The notes: generated by a model from the letters alone, not told the origin. 61,642 bases of DNA from Calvatia gigantea (GCA_025093985.1 JACAAK010000031.1:1-61642), one strand, 5' to 3'. Shown: positions 9,277-21,294, counted from the stretch's first letter. Translations and numbers: made by a program.

Positions 9277-11097
9277 AACGATGATAGCATCCTACTGGCT
9301 AAGGCGATCCCCAACGAGGGGAATGCAATTGCGCAAGCACCTAAACAAGACACCCTGAGGGCAACCACCGCCCTAAATCGAGATAATGGAGGAACTCGGG
9401 ATGTCACCGCCTCTATCGACCCCAAAACCGACAAGCGGGCACGGAGCCAGCGTAGTATCGCACCCCAGAGCGAAAAGGCTGGCAGCGTCAAGAACTCAAA
9501 TCACAAAGGCGAAATTTTAGAGAATCAACTTTATAGAGTAGTTATAAGTGAATTGAACAAATACAAGGCCACGGATGGGAAATACAACGGAATTATCAGA
9601 ATCATAGATTCTAAGATGTTACAAACCTGTTACTCCCTAATCAAGAGTAATCCGGGTAATATGACACCTGGAACTCAGGATATCACACTTGACGGTATCA
9701 ATATTGAATGGTTTGACAAAACCGCAGTAAATATAATGGCGGGTAGATTTAGATTCAGCCCTGCAAGACAAATCCTAATTCCTAAACCTAATAAACCCGG
9801 GGAACTAAGACCTTTACTTATAGCGAGCCCCAGAGAAAAGATCGTCCAAAAGGCCTTACAGGTTCTAATGAACGCAATCTTCGACCCGCATTTTAGTAAA
9901 TCCTCATATGGATTCCGACCAGGGCGATCCTTAATAAACGCACTTAACAAAATCCATAAACGAGGAGGGCCTATGGCTTGGGCGATCAACGGAGACATTA
10001 CCAAATGCTTCGATAGAATACCCCATGACAAAATAAAGTCTGCAGTCAAAGAAAGAATATCCTGCGCTAGAACCTTAACATTAATTGAGCGAGGAATAAA
10101 AGCAGGATATATTGACGAGAAAGGCCAACCAATTAAAACAAAAATTGGAACACCTCAAGGGAGCATATTATCACCTTTACTTTCTAATATTATTCTAGAT
10201 AAATTGGACAAATATATTGAAAGTTTGGACAGTGAACTAAATGTAGGAAAGAAACGAAAACCCAATCCAGCCTACACTAGATTGGAGGGTCTTCGAGGAT
10301 ACTACAAAAGGAGACAACCTGCCTTAGCGAATAAATATCTAAAAATGATGAGATTATTACCTAAATTCGATAAGCATAACGAAGATTTCAGACGAGCTAT
10401 CTATACCAGATATGCTGATGACTTCGTCATCCTTCTGGCCTCAACTAGAAAATATGCATTATCACTTAAGGAGAAAATCGCCATCTTCCTTAAAGAAGCT
10501 TGCGGTTTGGAGTTAAACGACCAAAAGACCACTATCACTAATACTAGAGATGGGGTAACGTTCCTAGGCGCCCAAATTAAGAAAAGAGATAACTCACCGA
10601 TATTTAACTCGTTCCAAGGAAAAGCAGGAAATAAAATAACGCGAAGATCAACTCTTCGAATGGCTGTTGATGCTCCCATCAAGCTGCTGATAGAAAAATT
10701 GATAAAAAACGGATTCGCTAGGCGAAACCATTTAGCGTCTGTTCTTGCAAAGGGAAGACCCGACATGATTCACTTAACTCACTTTGATATAATCCGATTT
10801 TACAACAGTAAAATAACGGGATTATTAACCGCATATCGATTCGCCGGAAACTTTGCATTAATGGCTAGAGTCGTATGGGTACTAAGACAATCTTGTGCCC
10901 TAACCCTAGCGAGAAAATTTAAATTGAAAACAATGAAAAAGGCCTTCGATAAATTTGGCTACGACTTGATCGACCCCGATACAGGAGTATTCTTAAACAC
11001 CCCCGAGACCTTCTCGGCGACTTACGATTACTCTTCTAGGCAAAGCCTACTCACGCAATATTTGAAAACCCAATCGAAGTGGCGGACCAAATCTTAA
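9277..11097 (+). CDS. Group II intron RT/maturase, copy D (N-terminally truncated)
   Basis: The frame is open from the junction; the first methionine is at about 9661, and a non-ATG start at 9553 is also possible. All RT blocks, YADD and the maturase region are present. It lacks the first 90 or so residues and the HNH domain. Confidence 0.85.
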   Translation, partial: NDDSILLAKAIPNEGNAIAQAPKQDTLRATTALNRDNGGTRDVTASIDPKTDKRARSQRSIAPQSEKAGSVKNSNHKGEILENQLYRVVISELNKYKATDGKYNGIIRIIDSKMLQTCYSLIKSNPGNMTPGTQDITLDGINIEWFDKTAVNIMAGRFRFSPARQILIPKPNKPGELRPLLIASPREKIVQKALQVLMNAIFDPHFSKSSYGFRPGRSLINALNKIHKRGGPMAWAINGDITKCFDRIPHDKIKSAVKERISCARTLTLIERGIKAGYIDEKGQPIKTKIGTPQGSILSPLLSNIILDKLDKYIESLDSELNVGKKRKPNPAYTRLEGLRGYYKRRQPALANKYLKMMRLLPKFDKHNEDFRRAIYTRYADDFVILLASTRKYALSLKEKIAIFLKEACGLELNDQKTTITNTRDGVTFLGAQIKKRDNSPIFNSFQGKAGNKITRRSTLRMAVDAPIKLLIEKLIKNGFARRNHLASVLAKGRPDMIHLTHFDIIRFYNSKITGLLTAYRFAGNFALMARVVWVLRQSCALTLARKFKLKTMKKAFDKFGYDLIDPDTGVFLNTPETFSATYDYSSRQSLLTQYLKTQSKWRTKS

Positions 11098-11372
11098 AAA
11101 CTACCTGGGCGGGTAAACTAACAAAAAGTATACCATCAATATGTGCACTATGCGGAACAAGTGAAAAGGTCGAGATGCATCACCTAAGAAAAGCGGCTGA
11201 TGTCCGAAATAAGATAAGAACTGGTAATCTCACATGGGCCCAATGGAAAGGAGCAGTTGCTAGAAAAAAAATACCCCTATGTAAATATCATCATGATTTA
11301 CTGCACCAAGGGATGCTAAACCATTCAGATATGCAGAAAATAGCAAGATATCAAGGTGAAAGAAAATCATAA
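11040..11372 (+). pseudogene. HNH domain of group II intron protein, copy D
   Basis: Identical to copy A, one base out of frame with the maturase. Confidence 0.72.
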
Positions 11373-11532
11373 ATGGTTTAATACACATCTGACAAGATAT
11401 CCCACAATAGCGTACGCTACCCTCCACAACTTTACTATTTGTCCGTTTCTTGACGGGGAGAGCCGTATGATGGGAAACTATCACGTACGGTTCGGAGAGC
11501 AGTTCCGATGAGGGCTGACTCTACTTTTCTTC

Positions 11533-11844
11533 ATGGTTAAAGACCAACACAATATTAATTTAACATCAGTTATAAACATGCAAAGTAGTCTAGGTTCTTG
11601 CCAAAGGCAACAGCCTGCTAAAGATAGTTTAAGTAACGAACCTAATAAGGAACCGCACAAATACACTAAGATTTTCATTCCTAATGCATTTCATAACCGA
11701 ACTGAAATAGCTGCAGTAGCTAAGAAGGCTACAGGAGTTTATATTTTTAAAACCTCTACAGGTTCTTGCTATATAGGAAGCAGTATATCTTTGTATAATC
11801 GTGTTTGTTCTTATTTTATGCCATCTATTTTGGCTAAAAGTGAT
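11533..11844 (+). pseudogene. GIY-YIG endonuclease, copy D, truncated
   Basis: The first 104 codons match copy A up to ...ILAKSD. At about 11845 the sequence changes to the GC-repeat-rich region upstream of cox1. cox1 exon 2 lies at 11525-11538. Confidence 0.85.
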
Positions 11845-12209
11845 CAGGTAGCGGCCTATCACCCTAAAGCAGCTGCAGCTAGTCAGCAGGCCTAAAAATT
11901 TATAAATATAATTTAATGTTATAAAAGAGTATAATAGTGTTGCTGTAGCGGCATAAAGCTGCCTTTTGGCTGCCGCGGATGCTAGAAATAATAGCTACCT
12001 TTTAAATAATTGATTTCTAGCTTAGTTAGAATTAATTGAGGTATTACAATGAGTAAAATAACACATAAACAGTAGAGTATTTTTGTTTTAATAAAAGGTA
12101 CAAGCTGTAGCAGTAGACTAGCTAACGCTACAAAACTAAAACTTAGTCTAATATAAAACTGCCAACCGATTCTCCCTTAAGACGACTATTAGCCCTATAG
12201 CAAAATACA
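11845..12209 (+). other. Leader region upstream of cox1
   Basis: Non-coding. AT-rich with GC-rich short palindromes (GCAGCTGCAGCT, TGCCGCGG). Part of it (about 12060-12150) resembles 47650-47760, including an exact CTACAAAACTAAAACTTAGT. No promoter could be assigned. Confidence 0.6.
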
Positions 12210-12402
12210 ATGAATTGGCTAAATTCAACTAATGCTAAAGAAATTGGTACGCTATATTTAATATTTGCTGTATTTGCTGGTATGATTGGAACAGCTTTTT
12301 CAGTTCTAATTAGATTAGAATTAGCTTCTCCTGGAGTACAATTTTTACAAGGAGATCATCAATTATTCAATGTAATAATTTCTGCTCACGCATTTATAAT
12401 GA
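12210..12402 (+). CDS. cox1: cox1 exon 1 (codons 1-64)
   Basis: N-terminus of cytochrome c oxidase subunit 1, the heme a/a3-CuB catalytic subunit of complex IV in the inner membrane. It starts [20 protein letters not shown] and continues [40 protein letters not shown], a strong match to fungal cox1. The exon ends in phase 1 (ATG A) before a group II intron starting GTACG. This is the only copy of exon 1 in the window. Confidence 0.95.
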
Positions 12403-14534
12403 GTACGCCGTTTCACTCCATTAACACTTGCAGTTTTACCTCACAGGGGGTTAACTTGTGTGTAGTAGGAATGATAATCTACCTGATTATTAATCACACA
12501 ACTTTCCTGCCTGGCCTATTAGAACCTAATAAGACTATTAGCGCTGTAGTAGGGTATAGAGATGTTTTACCAGTTATTCCGCATAATGAGGGAGAACATT
12601 GGAAAGTAGTCTTGCATGGTGACGTTAAGAAACTTGACACGCAATTCGTGGATAAGAAGGAACCTAGGGCACCAAGCGGATCAGTCTGCCCTGGCTTAGC
12701 TGAAGTAAACTCCCCACAAGGAGCGAAGGGTATCATTGGTATCATTAACGATGATAGCATCCTACTGGCTAAGGCGATCCCCAACGAGGGGAATGCAATT
12801 GCGCAAGCACCTAAACAAGACACCCTGAGGGCAACCACCGCCCTAAATCGAGATAATGGAGGAACTCGGGATGTCACCGCCTCTATCGACCCCAAAACCG
12901 ACAAGCGGGCACGGAGCCAGCGTAGTATCGCACCCCAGAGCGAAAAGGCTGGCAGCGTCAAGAACTCAAATCACAAAGGCGAAATTTTAGAGAATCAACT
13001 TTATAGAGTAGTTATAAGTGAATTGAACAAATACAAGGCCACGGATGGGAAATACAACGGAATTATCAGAATCATAGATTCTAAGATGTTACAAACCTGT
13101 TACTCCCTAATCAAGAGTAATCCGGGTAATATGACACCTGGAACTCAGGATATCACACTTGACGGTATCAATATTGAATGGTTTGACAAAACCGCAGTAA
13201 ATATAATGGCGGGTAGATTTAGATTCAGCCCTGCAAGACAAATCCTAATTCCTAAACCTAATAAACCCGGGGAACTAAGACCTTTACTTATAGCGAGCCC
13301 CAGAGAAAAGATCGTCCAAAAGGCCTTACAGGTTCTAATGAACGCAATCTTCGACCCGCATTTTAGTAAATCCTCATATGGATTCCGACCAGGGCGATCC
13401 TTAATAAACGCACTTAACAAAATCCATAAACGAGGAGGGCCTATGGCTTGGGCGATCAACGGAGACATTACCAAATGCTTCGATAGAATACCCCATGACA
13501 AAATAAAGTCTGCAGTCAAAGAAAGAATATCCTGCGCTAGAACCTTAACATTAATTGAGCGAGGAATAAAAGCAGGATATATTGACGAGAAAGGCCAACC
13601 AATTAAAACAAAAATTGGAACACCTCAAGGGAGCATATTATCACCTTTACTTTCTAATATTATTCTAGATAAATTGGACAAATATATTGAAAGTTTGGAC
13701 AGTGAACTAAATGTAGGAAAGAAACGAAAACCCAATCCAGCCTACACTAGATTGGAGGGTCTTCGAGGATACTACAAAAGGAGACAACCTGCCTTAGCGA
13801 ATAAATATCTAAAAATGATGAGATTATTACCTAAATTCGATAAGCATAACGAAGATTTCAGACGAGCTATCTATACCAGATATGCTGATGACTTCGTCAT
13901 CCTTCTGGCCTCAACTAGAAAATATGCATTATCACTTAAGGAGAAAATCGCCATCTTCCTTAAAGAAGCTTGCGGTTTGGAGTTAAACGACCAAAAGACC
14001 ACTATCACTAATACTAGAGATGGGGTAACGTTCCTAGGCGCCCAAATTAAGAAAAGAGATAACTCACCGATATTTAACTCGTTCCAAGGAAAAGCAGGAA
14101 ATAAAATAACGCGAAGATCAACTCTTCGAATGGCTGTTGATGCTCCCATCAAGCTGCTGATAGAAAAATTGATAAAAAACGGATTCGCTAGGCGAAACCA
14201 TTTAGCGTCTGTTCTTGCAAAGGGAAGACCCGACATGATTCACTTAACTCACTTTGATATAATCCGATTTTACAACAGTAAAATAACGGGATTATTAACC
14301 GCATATCGATTCGCCGGAAACTTTGCATTAATGGCTAGAGTCGTATGGGTACTAAGACAATCTTGTGCCCTAACCCTAGCGAGAAAATTTAAATTGAAAA
14401 CAATGAAAAAGGCCTTCGATAAATTTGGCTACGACTTGATCGACCCCGATACAGGAGTATTCTTAAACACCCCGAGACCTTCTCGGCGACTTACGATTAC
14501 TCTTCTAGGCAAAGCCTACTCACGCAATATTTGA
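12403..14534 (+). CDS. Group II intron RT/maturase, copy E (fused to cox1 exon 1)
   Basis: The frame starts at the cox1 ATG (12210) and continues without a stop through exon 1 into the intron, so this copy shows the natural exon-intron fusion. All RT blocks and the YADD motif are present. A missing C in the run ACCCC at about 14470 shifts the frame after ...VFLNT and replaces the last 30 or so residues. The run is ACCCCC in copies A-D, so this is probably an error or local decay. Confidence 0.85.
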
Positions 14535-14577
14535 AAACCCAATCGAAGTGGCGGACCAAATCTTAAAAACACCTGGG
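12403..14577 (+). mobile_element. cox1 group II intron, copy E (intact 5' end, 3' end lost)
   Basis: Starts GTACGCC, a variant of the group II 5' consensus GUGYG, directly after cox1 exon 1. It follows copy A exactly, then loses one C at about 14470 and further bases near 14565, after which the sequence becomes degraded. Domain V/VI is not recognisable in this copy. Confidence 0.85.
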
Positions 14578-16669
14578 GGTTAATACTAACTAATAAGACC
14601 TCAAGAGTGATATCCAACTTAATAAAATGGTACACCAAAATTGCTTCCATGTTTCCAAATTAACAAAAAGAACAATTTAATGGCCCAATGAAAGAACATA
14701 TACAAAATACTACCCCAGATGAAAACCTTAGTTTCTCCCAAGGAATTAAACCTTCTTACTGAAAATTATAAAATAGTGAAGTAACAAAAGGTTTAAACAG
14801 CATCTACAAAGAGAACCAAACAGAAAATGTCCCTTACAGTTAATTGGGTTTTCTTAAGGGAGGTTCATTGTTATAAGAAAGAAAGTACATTTATAGACAA
14901 TTCCGAGGAGAAAATATTTTATTTAATAAAGAAAATACAATTTGAAATTTAACACATATAAAACAAATTCAAGGTTATTTTCCAATAAGAAAGCCGCTAA
15001 ATAATTAATTTTAATTAATGGAAAATTAACCCACAAATAACAAAATTTTTCCTGAATATTTATAACTAACAAAAAGCTATTAAGGTAAAAGTAAATTTAT
15101 TAAACCTTTAAACTAAATTTTACCTGTTTATGAAAGTTGATATTGGATTAACTGTTTAAGTTTTTACCATTATTTTGCTAAATATCACATTTAAGATTTA
15201 AATATTTATGTTTCTAAAAGGTATATTATGTACCTGTTTTAAACATTTAATATTAAATTTAAAACTGATAATTAAGTATTAAAAATACCAAATTAATTAA
15301 TTTTAAGCGGAAAAGCTTGTTATAATAACATGATTATTTGGATGAACAATCTTAAAACTAAAAATTCAAAGTTATTTTGGAAGAATTGGACCTTAATTAA
15401 ATAAAGTCACCTTAAACGAATTAAGAATTAAATTAATTGAAATGGCAACTAAAGTAAATTCAACAAGAAAGTAAGTAAAATAAAAAAAATAGGAATACAG
15501 AGTATGGTTTGACGCAAGTCATGAAGCTTAAAGGCAAGTTCTCTTATCATTAAGGTTGGTATTACTTAATGAATCGTTAAAGAGTAATAATTTAAAATGA
15601 AAAAGTAACATTATGGGAGCAAAGTATAAAACCTAAACTTATTAATATTTTCGTATTAATCTTGAAAATGAAATAAAAATCAGCCTCACTTACCGGGATT
15701 AATCAAATTATTAATTTTATAATTTTTTTGGCTACACAAGTGAAACGGTCAAAACTCCCGTGTTTATTACTGTAACACAAAAAGGCCATTCATCTTAGAT
15801 CTTATCAGCAGTATTTACGGAGGTAAAGTATACAAAGCTAACTTCAAGGTACACTTTAATGGACAATACTAAAAAAGCTGACGTCTTCACCTTATAATAA
15901 TTATTTCCATTGGAAAATTGTTTTCAGTAAAAAACATAAAATATGGTTTAGGAAAGAATTCTATGATTACTTTTTAGAGCTTTTAAAGCAACCAGATTTA
16001 TTTTAGAAGGCATTTACCATTTTTAATATGGGTTTGACAAACCAATAGCATTAAGTTAAGAACTTACTGCAAAAGCATTTAGAAAAAAAGTCCACTCATT
16101 ATAATTTAATAACGTAATAGGAATGTTAAGCTATGTTCTCTATTGGATTTGGGTTTTAATATGGAGTTATTCTATTTAATAAACAGATTATAGTATGGTG
16201 TCTTGTTTATGCAACATGTAAAGATAGAGTTTTGTGGTTAATAACATATAGATTTAATGTAAAATTTAAAATTAATAAAAGAGGAACTATTAAAAGCATT
16301 AGTATTGAATTACTAAAAATACAAAAGCTCACTTTCTGTAGTTAAACATTCAAGTACAATAAAAATTAATAACAATGCAAATATTAAGAGATGAAATTTA
16401 GAATATGATTTTGAAGTATATGGAACTAAATAATTATAAAACTACAAAATAATTAAAAGAAGAATATATTAAAAACTAATCATTATTAGATGGTACAGCC
16501 CTAGCCAAAAACTTTAAAATTATGAAAGTATAACCAATCTATGAAAATTAGTGTAATGATATTTAATTTATTTTTTAACTTATTCCAAAAACTAATTTTA
16601 TGAAATGCATGTAAACTTAAAAGGTAACTCTTTTTTCCTCCTTTAGCTGATTCAATACACTCCTGGATC
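14578..16669 (+). other. Degraded tract resembling cox1 introns
   Basis: No intact gene. Fragments align to 16960-18250 and 22380-22800 with many small deletions and AT-enriched changes, e.g. an altered copy of the LAGLIDADG frame and of the intron core (GGAATACAGAGTATGGTTTG at about 15490). The last part (16620-16669) is a damaged cox1 exon. It looks like uncorrected or collapsed read sequence. Confidence 0.6.
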
Positions 16670-16949
16670 TTAGATTTAGCTATCTTTAGTTTACACTTAG
16701 CAGGGATATCTTCTCTATTAGGTGCTATAAACTTCATTAGTACAACATTAAATATGAGAACAAACGGAATGTCATTACATAAATTACCTTTATTCGTATG
16801 GGCTATATTTGTAACAGCTATATTATTGTTATTATCATTACCTGTATTAGCAGGTGCAATAACTATGCTACTTACAGATAGAAACTTTAATACTAGCTTC
16901 TACGACCCTGCAGGAGGAGGAGATCCAATCTTATATCAACACTTGTTCT
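16670..16949 (+). CDS. cox1: cox1 internal exon (VDLAIFS ... ILYQHLF), copy 2
   Basis: Clean version of the exon seen at 3884. It encodes [19 protein letters not shown], then [36 protein letters not shown] and one base of the next codon (T). The exon ends ...TTGTTCT and the next exon (18471) supplies GG to give Trp, matching cox1 QHLFWFFGH. The left edge is corrupted. Confidence 0.9.
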
Positions 16950-17948
16950 TAACACCAATTATTGCTTCCATGTCTTGCAAATTCTTAACCAACAAAAAAC
17001 AATTTAATACTTTATCTTCAAATACAAATAATACATATGCTTCCGCTACTCCAGATGCGAGACCTTTAGGTTTGCTTCCGCAAGAAACATTTGATTTTAC
17101 TTTGTTTACTGAAAATTATTACAAATATTTGACTGCTACCAACCCAAAGGAAGCAGCTGCTCATCAAAGAGAACATTCCAGAAAATGATTTCCTTACTTG
17201 GTTAATTGGGTTTTCTGAAGGAGATGGTTCATTTGTTATTAATCAAAGAAAAGAATTATCATTTATTATTACTCAATCTACTGAGGATGAAAATATTCTT
17301 CATTTAATCCAAGATAAATTAGGATTTGGAAGAGTTATTAAACAAGGTAAACGAACTTCAAGGTATATTGTTTCAGATAAGAAAGGACTAGAGTTAATTA
17401 ATTCTTTATTTAATGGAAACATTATTCTACCAAGTAAACAACAAAGTTTTAATGAATTTATTAATGTATATAACAAAAAAGCTATTAAAGGTAAAATTTT
17501 ATTAAATTCTATTAAACCTATTAAATCTAATATTTTACCTAGTTTATCTAATAGTTGGTTAACTGGATTTACTGATGCTGAAGGTTGTTTTACTGTTTCA
17601 TTTTTATCTAATTCAAATGCTTTCAGATTAAGATATTTAGTTTCTAAAAAGGGAGATATTAATGTACCTGTTTTAAGTCATTTAATATTATTATTTAAAA
17701 CTGGAGTAATTGAAGCTCATTCAAAAAAATCAAATTATTCATACATTATTAACGGGGAAAAGGCTTGTTATAATATATATGATTATTTTGATAATCATCC
17801 TCTTAAAACTAAAAAATTCAAAAGTTATCTTCTTTGGACAGAAATTCATAAATATATTACAAATAAAGATCACCTTAATCCTGAATTAAGAATTAAATTA
17901 ATTGAAATGGCAACTAAAGTAAATTCAACAAGACGTAAGAGTAAGTAA
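16950..17948 (+). pseudogene. LAGLIDADG endonuclease, copy 1 (frameshifted)
   Basis: The same gene as at 20297-21294. The frame runs on from the cox1 exon but stops at 17188, because the run before GACTGC has three T's at about 17130 (TATTTGACTGC) instead of four. The rest reads normally from about 17190, with WLIGFSEGDGSF and WLTGFTDAEGCF. The single-base homopolymer difference suggests a sequencing error, not decay. Confidence 0.85.
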
Positions 17949-18470
17949 TAATAAAAAAAATAGGAATACAGAGTATGGTTTGACGCAAGTCATGAAGCTT
18001 AAAGGCAAGTGTCTCTTATCATTAAGGTTGGTATTACTTAATGAATCGTTAAAGAGTAATACCTGATTAAAGACCTGAAACAGTAAACATTATGGGCAGC
18101 ATAATGTATCATAACTCTAGTCCTGATTAATATTTTCTAATGGTAACTCTTAGAAGGAAATTAGAAATAAAAAATCAGTCAGTCCTTACCGGGATTGAGA
18201 TCAAATTATTAATTTTATAATTTTTTTGGCTACACAAGTGAAAACGGTCAAAACTCCCAAAGTCAGACCGTCGGTTATCTAAGAAATCGCTACAGACTGG
18301 GTCACTTGTGGGTGCCTGAAACGGTGCTTAATGTACAGTCGATTCCTTCCCAATATTTATTGGCACAAGGTCAATGAAAACCCAAAATTAAACTCGAAAG
18401 AGGGGACACTAAAGTGGAGATGATACACGTATCTTAAATAGGGTGAAATAATTTAAGTTATGAAGGAGTG
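16950..18470 (+). ncRNA. cox1 group I intron (HLF|WFFG site), copy 1
   Basis: Bounded by exon ends TTCT and GGTTC, and ends in G as group I introns do. Its core, with CTACAGACTGGGTCAC and later GTACAGTCG as P7/P3-type strands, is at about 18290-18340. It contains a LAGLIDADG frame broken by one missing T. Confidence 0.75.
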
Positions 18471-18481
18471 GGTTCTTTGGT
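18471..18481 (+). CDS. cox1: cox1 mini-exon GGTTCTTTGGT (W-F-F-G), copy 1
   Basis: Eleven bases that complete the Trp codon and encode F-F-G of the conserved WFFGHPEVY segment. It is flanked by two group I introns. The same mini-exon occurs at 21816-21826. Confidence 0.7.
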
Positions 18482-20271
18482 CAAAGATGGCCCCATTCTT
18501 TTCTTTGGCATAAAATGCGTAATGAGAAACTGTTTTTTAATAAAATTCCTACTATGATTTAAAATTTTTTTGGGGTTTAAAATCCCAATTAGTAAAAATG
18601 GAATATTTAAGGCACAATCAGCAGGTAACCAACGACACAAAAGTAGTCTAGTAGAAACCTCAGAGACTTTAAAAGGCCCGAATTACCAACATCAATCGTG
18701 AAAGGCTAGCAGGGAAAAATCGATGGAGATAGTTTCCAACTAAGTTTAAAAAGGATATACTAGTCTTGAAATTACTAAGGACTTTGAAAATTAAATATAT
18801 TCGATATAACAAAATTTGCTAGGAGGAAACATCAAAATGCGATCTGGAGCTAAAGCTTTAAGATAAAGCTTTAATAACAAGGTATTTCACTCTAATTAAT
18901 GGTATTAATGGTATAGTTGAAATTTGCTAGAAGACTTCAACTACATCGTGTGTTACTACAATAAATATTCCTGTTTATTTAGCCATTCACTGACTTGGTT
19001 TAATAATTTTTGCAGGTTTATTTTGTAGCCGAGAACTATCAATAAACTTATTTAGATTATAGGATTATGTTGAGTATGACAATTTACTTAAATAACAAGA
19101 TTTTATTATCAAAAAACAAATCTTAAAATACAATCTGAGTAGAATGGTAGTGCATTTCGTAGGCACTAAACAGACCTATATTAATGTAATAAACATACCT
19201 TTTAGAAATAAATATTTATTATTAGGTTGTGTTTATGACGGAATGAATTTTATTGAAATCAAATAATAAATTCTTAAATTATACATCAATTTAAAAACCT
19301 AAATTTAGAATTTTAATTTATAAAATAATTAAAGTGGAATTCTAATTAAAAAGATGGAAAATGTTTAGAATGGATTTAATTAATAAATTATATTTTTCCA
19401 ATATTTGATAAAATCTTTTAACTTAACAAGTTAATATATTAAATTTAAAAATTTGAAATTTTGTTAATAGTAATTTAGTAAAAGAAAAATATCTAATTAG
19501 CAAAATTGTTTAGTAAAGAAGTAAATTACAACTTTATTTGGTTTTGTTAAATGAAATATTTGATTTTATTAACCATTATATAAACTTGGTTATCAGTTTA
19601 CTGAAGCAAAAATTTTTTGGTAAAAAAACTGATATACATTAGTACTTGTTTTGAGATCACAAAAATAAAAAATAGTATTACTGTATAAAATAAATTAGGT
19701 TCTACCTAAAACAATCAACAAAATCTGGAAATTTATAAAAATTAAGAATGAAAATATAAAAATATTTAAAAATCTATTAAAGGTTAACTTGCATAAGAAT
19801 TGGCTAGAAGTTATATAAAACTACAGGATTAGATAAATTAGCAAGATAAGACAAGTCACATATGATTAAAAGCTAATCTTATTAGAAAAAAGCCTTCCAG
19901 GTAGCAAAATTTAAAATAAGTAAGGAATATCCACCTTATAAAATTAAGATTAACATAGTTTATTTATTTTAATATAGATTACAAATAAACTGTTTATGAT
20001 AGTTGCTTTAATCAAAAGCTGGTTGAACTCTTTTTTCTCCTTTATGGAATTCAAACGCTCGTGGATTAGATTGCACTAAAGTATCATTAAGGGATTTTTC
20101 TATTAGGTATAAACTTATTAGTAAACATTAATAGAAAAAGATGTCATTATAAATTACTTTAATCATGGTATATTTGTAACGCTACTATTATTTTATTATT
20201 TACTGTATTAAGGTCAATAACTATGTATTACAATAGAAATATTAATTAGTTATAGACCTAGGAGGGGAGAT
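18482..20271 (+). other. Degraded tract with intron fragments
   Basis: 18482-18660 is a damaged start of the intron found clean at 21827. 18660-19300 holds group I-like pieces (e.g. GGCTAGCAGGG) that I cannot place. 19340-20270 is a deletion-rich copy of 3330-4200, covering the LAGLIDADG half, the intron end and a cox1 exon where GGTTGAACT (G-W-T with UGA = Trp) is visible at about 20020. No intact gene. Confidence 0.55.
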
Positions 20272-20296
20272 CCAATCTTATATCAACACTTGTTCT
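20272..20296 (+). CDS. cox1: End of cox1 exon (ILYQHLF), copy 3
   Basis: The last 25 bases of the exon seen at 16670-16949, ending ...TTGTTCT. Sequence upstream is degraded. Confidence 0.7.
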
Positions 20297-21294
20297 TAAC
20301 ACCAATTATTGTTCCATTCTTCAAATTCTTAACCAACAAAAAACAATTTAATACTTTATCTTCAAATACAAATAATACATATGCTTCCGCTACTCCAGAT
20401 GCGAGACCTTTAGGTTTGCTTCCGCAAGAAACATTTGATTTTACTTTGTTTACTGAAAATTATTACAAATATTTTGACTGCTACCAACCCAAAGGAAGCA
20501 GCTGCTCATCAAAGAGAACATTTCCAGAAAATGATTTCCTTACTTGGTTAATTGGGTTTTCTGAAGGAGATGGTTCATTTGTTATTAATCAAAGAAAAGA
20601 ATTATCATTTATTATTACTCAATCTACTGAGGATGAAAATATTCTTCATTTAATCCAAGATAAATTAGGATTTGGAAGAGTTATTAAACAAGGTAAACGA
20701 ACTTCAAGGTATATTGTTTCAGATAAGAAAGGACTAGAGTTAATTAATTCTTTATTTAATGGAAACATTATTCTACCAAGTAAACAACAAAGTTTTAATG
20801 AATTTATTAATGTATATAACAAAAAAGCTATTAAAGGTAAAATTTTATTAAATTCTATTAAACCTATTAAATCTAATATTTTACCTAGTTTATCTAATAG
20901 TTGGTTAACTGGATTTACTGATGCTGAAGGTTGTTTTACTGTTTCATTTTTATCTAATTCAAATGCTTTCAGATTAAGATATTTAGTTTCTAAAAAGGGA
21001 GATATTAATGTACCTGTTTTAAGTCATTTAATATTATTATTTAAAACTGGAGTAATTGAAGCTCATTCAAAAAAATCAAATTATTCATACATTATTAACG
21101 GGGAAAAGGCTTGTTATAATATATATGATTATTTTGATAATCATCCTCTTAAAACTAAAAAATTCAAAAGTTATCTTCTTTGGACAGAAATTCATAAATA
21201 TATTACAAATAAAGATCACCTTAATCCTGAATTAAGAATTAAATTAATTGAAATGGCAACTAAAGTAAATTCAACAAGACGTAAGAGTAAGTAA
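20297..21294 (+). CDS. LAGLIDADG homing endonuclease of the cox1 HLF|WFFG intron
   Basis: Intact frame continuous with the upstream cox1 exon (…HLF LTPIIV). A roughly 70-residue linker precedes two LAGLIDADG helices about 110 residues apart: LTWLIGFSEGDGSF and SWLTGFTDAEGCFTV. Each aspartate/glutamate supplies one metal-binding active-site residue in the monomeric two-motif family. Such enzymes cut intron-less cox1 alleles, and many also act as maturases. It ends TAA at 21292-21294, just before the intron core. The damaged twin is at 16950. Confidence 0.9.

Larger units (their letters stand above)
9272..11524 (+). mobile_element. cox1 group II intron, copy D (5' truncated)
   Basis: Starts at the equivalent of copy A position 273 (GTATCATTAACG). 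Domain V is at 11460-11493. Otherwise it looks identical to copy A. Confidence 0.88.

Noticed and set aside
16501..16737. Minus-strand frame at 16501-16737
   Set aside because: Crosses degraded intron and antisense of a cox1 exon.
18458..18640. Minus-strand frame in the cox1 intron region
   Set aside because: Lies in damaged intron sequence and has no family features.
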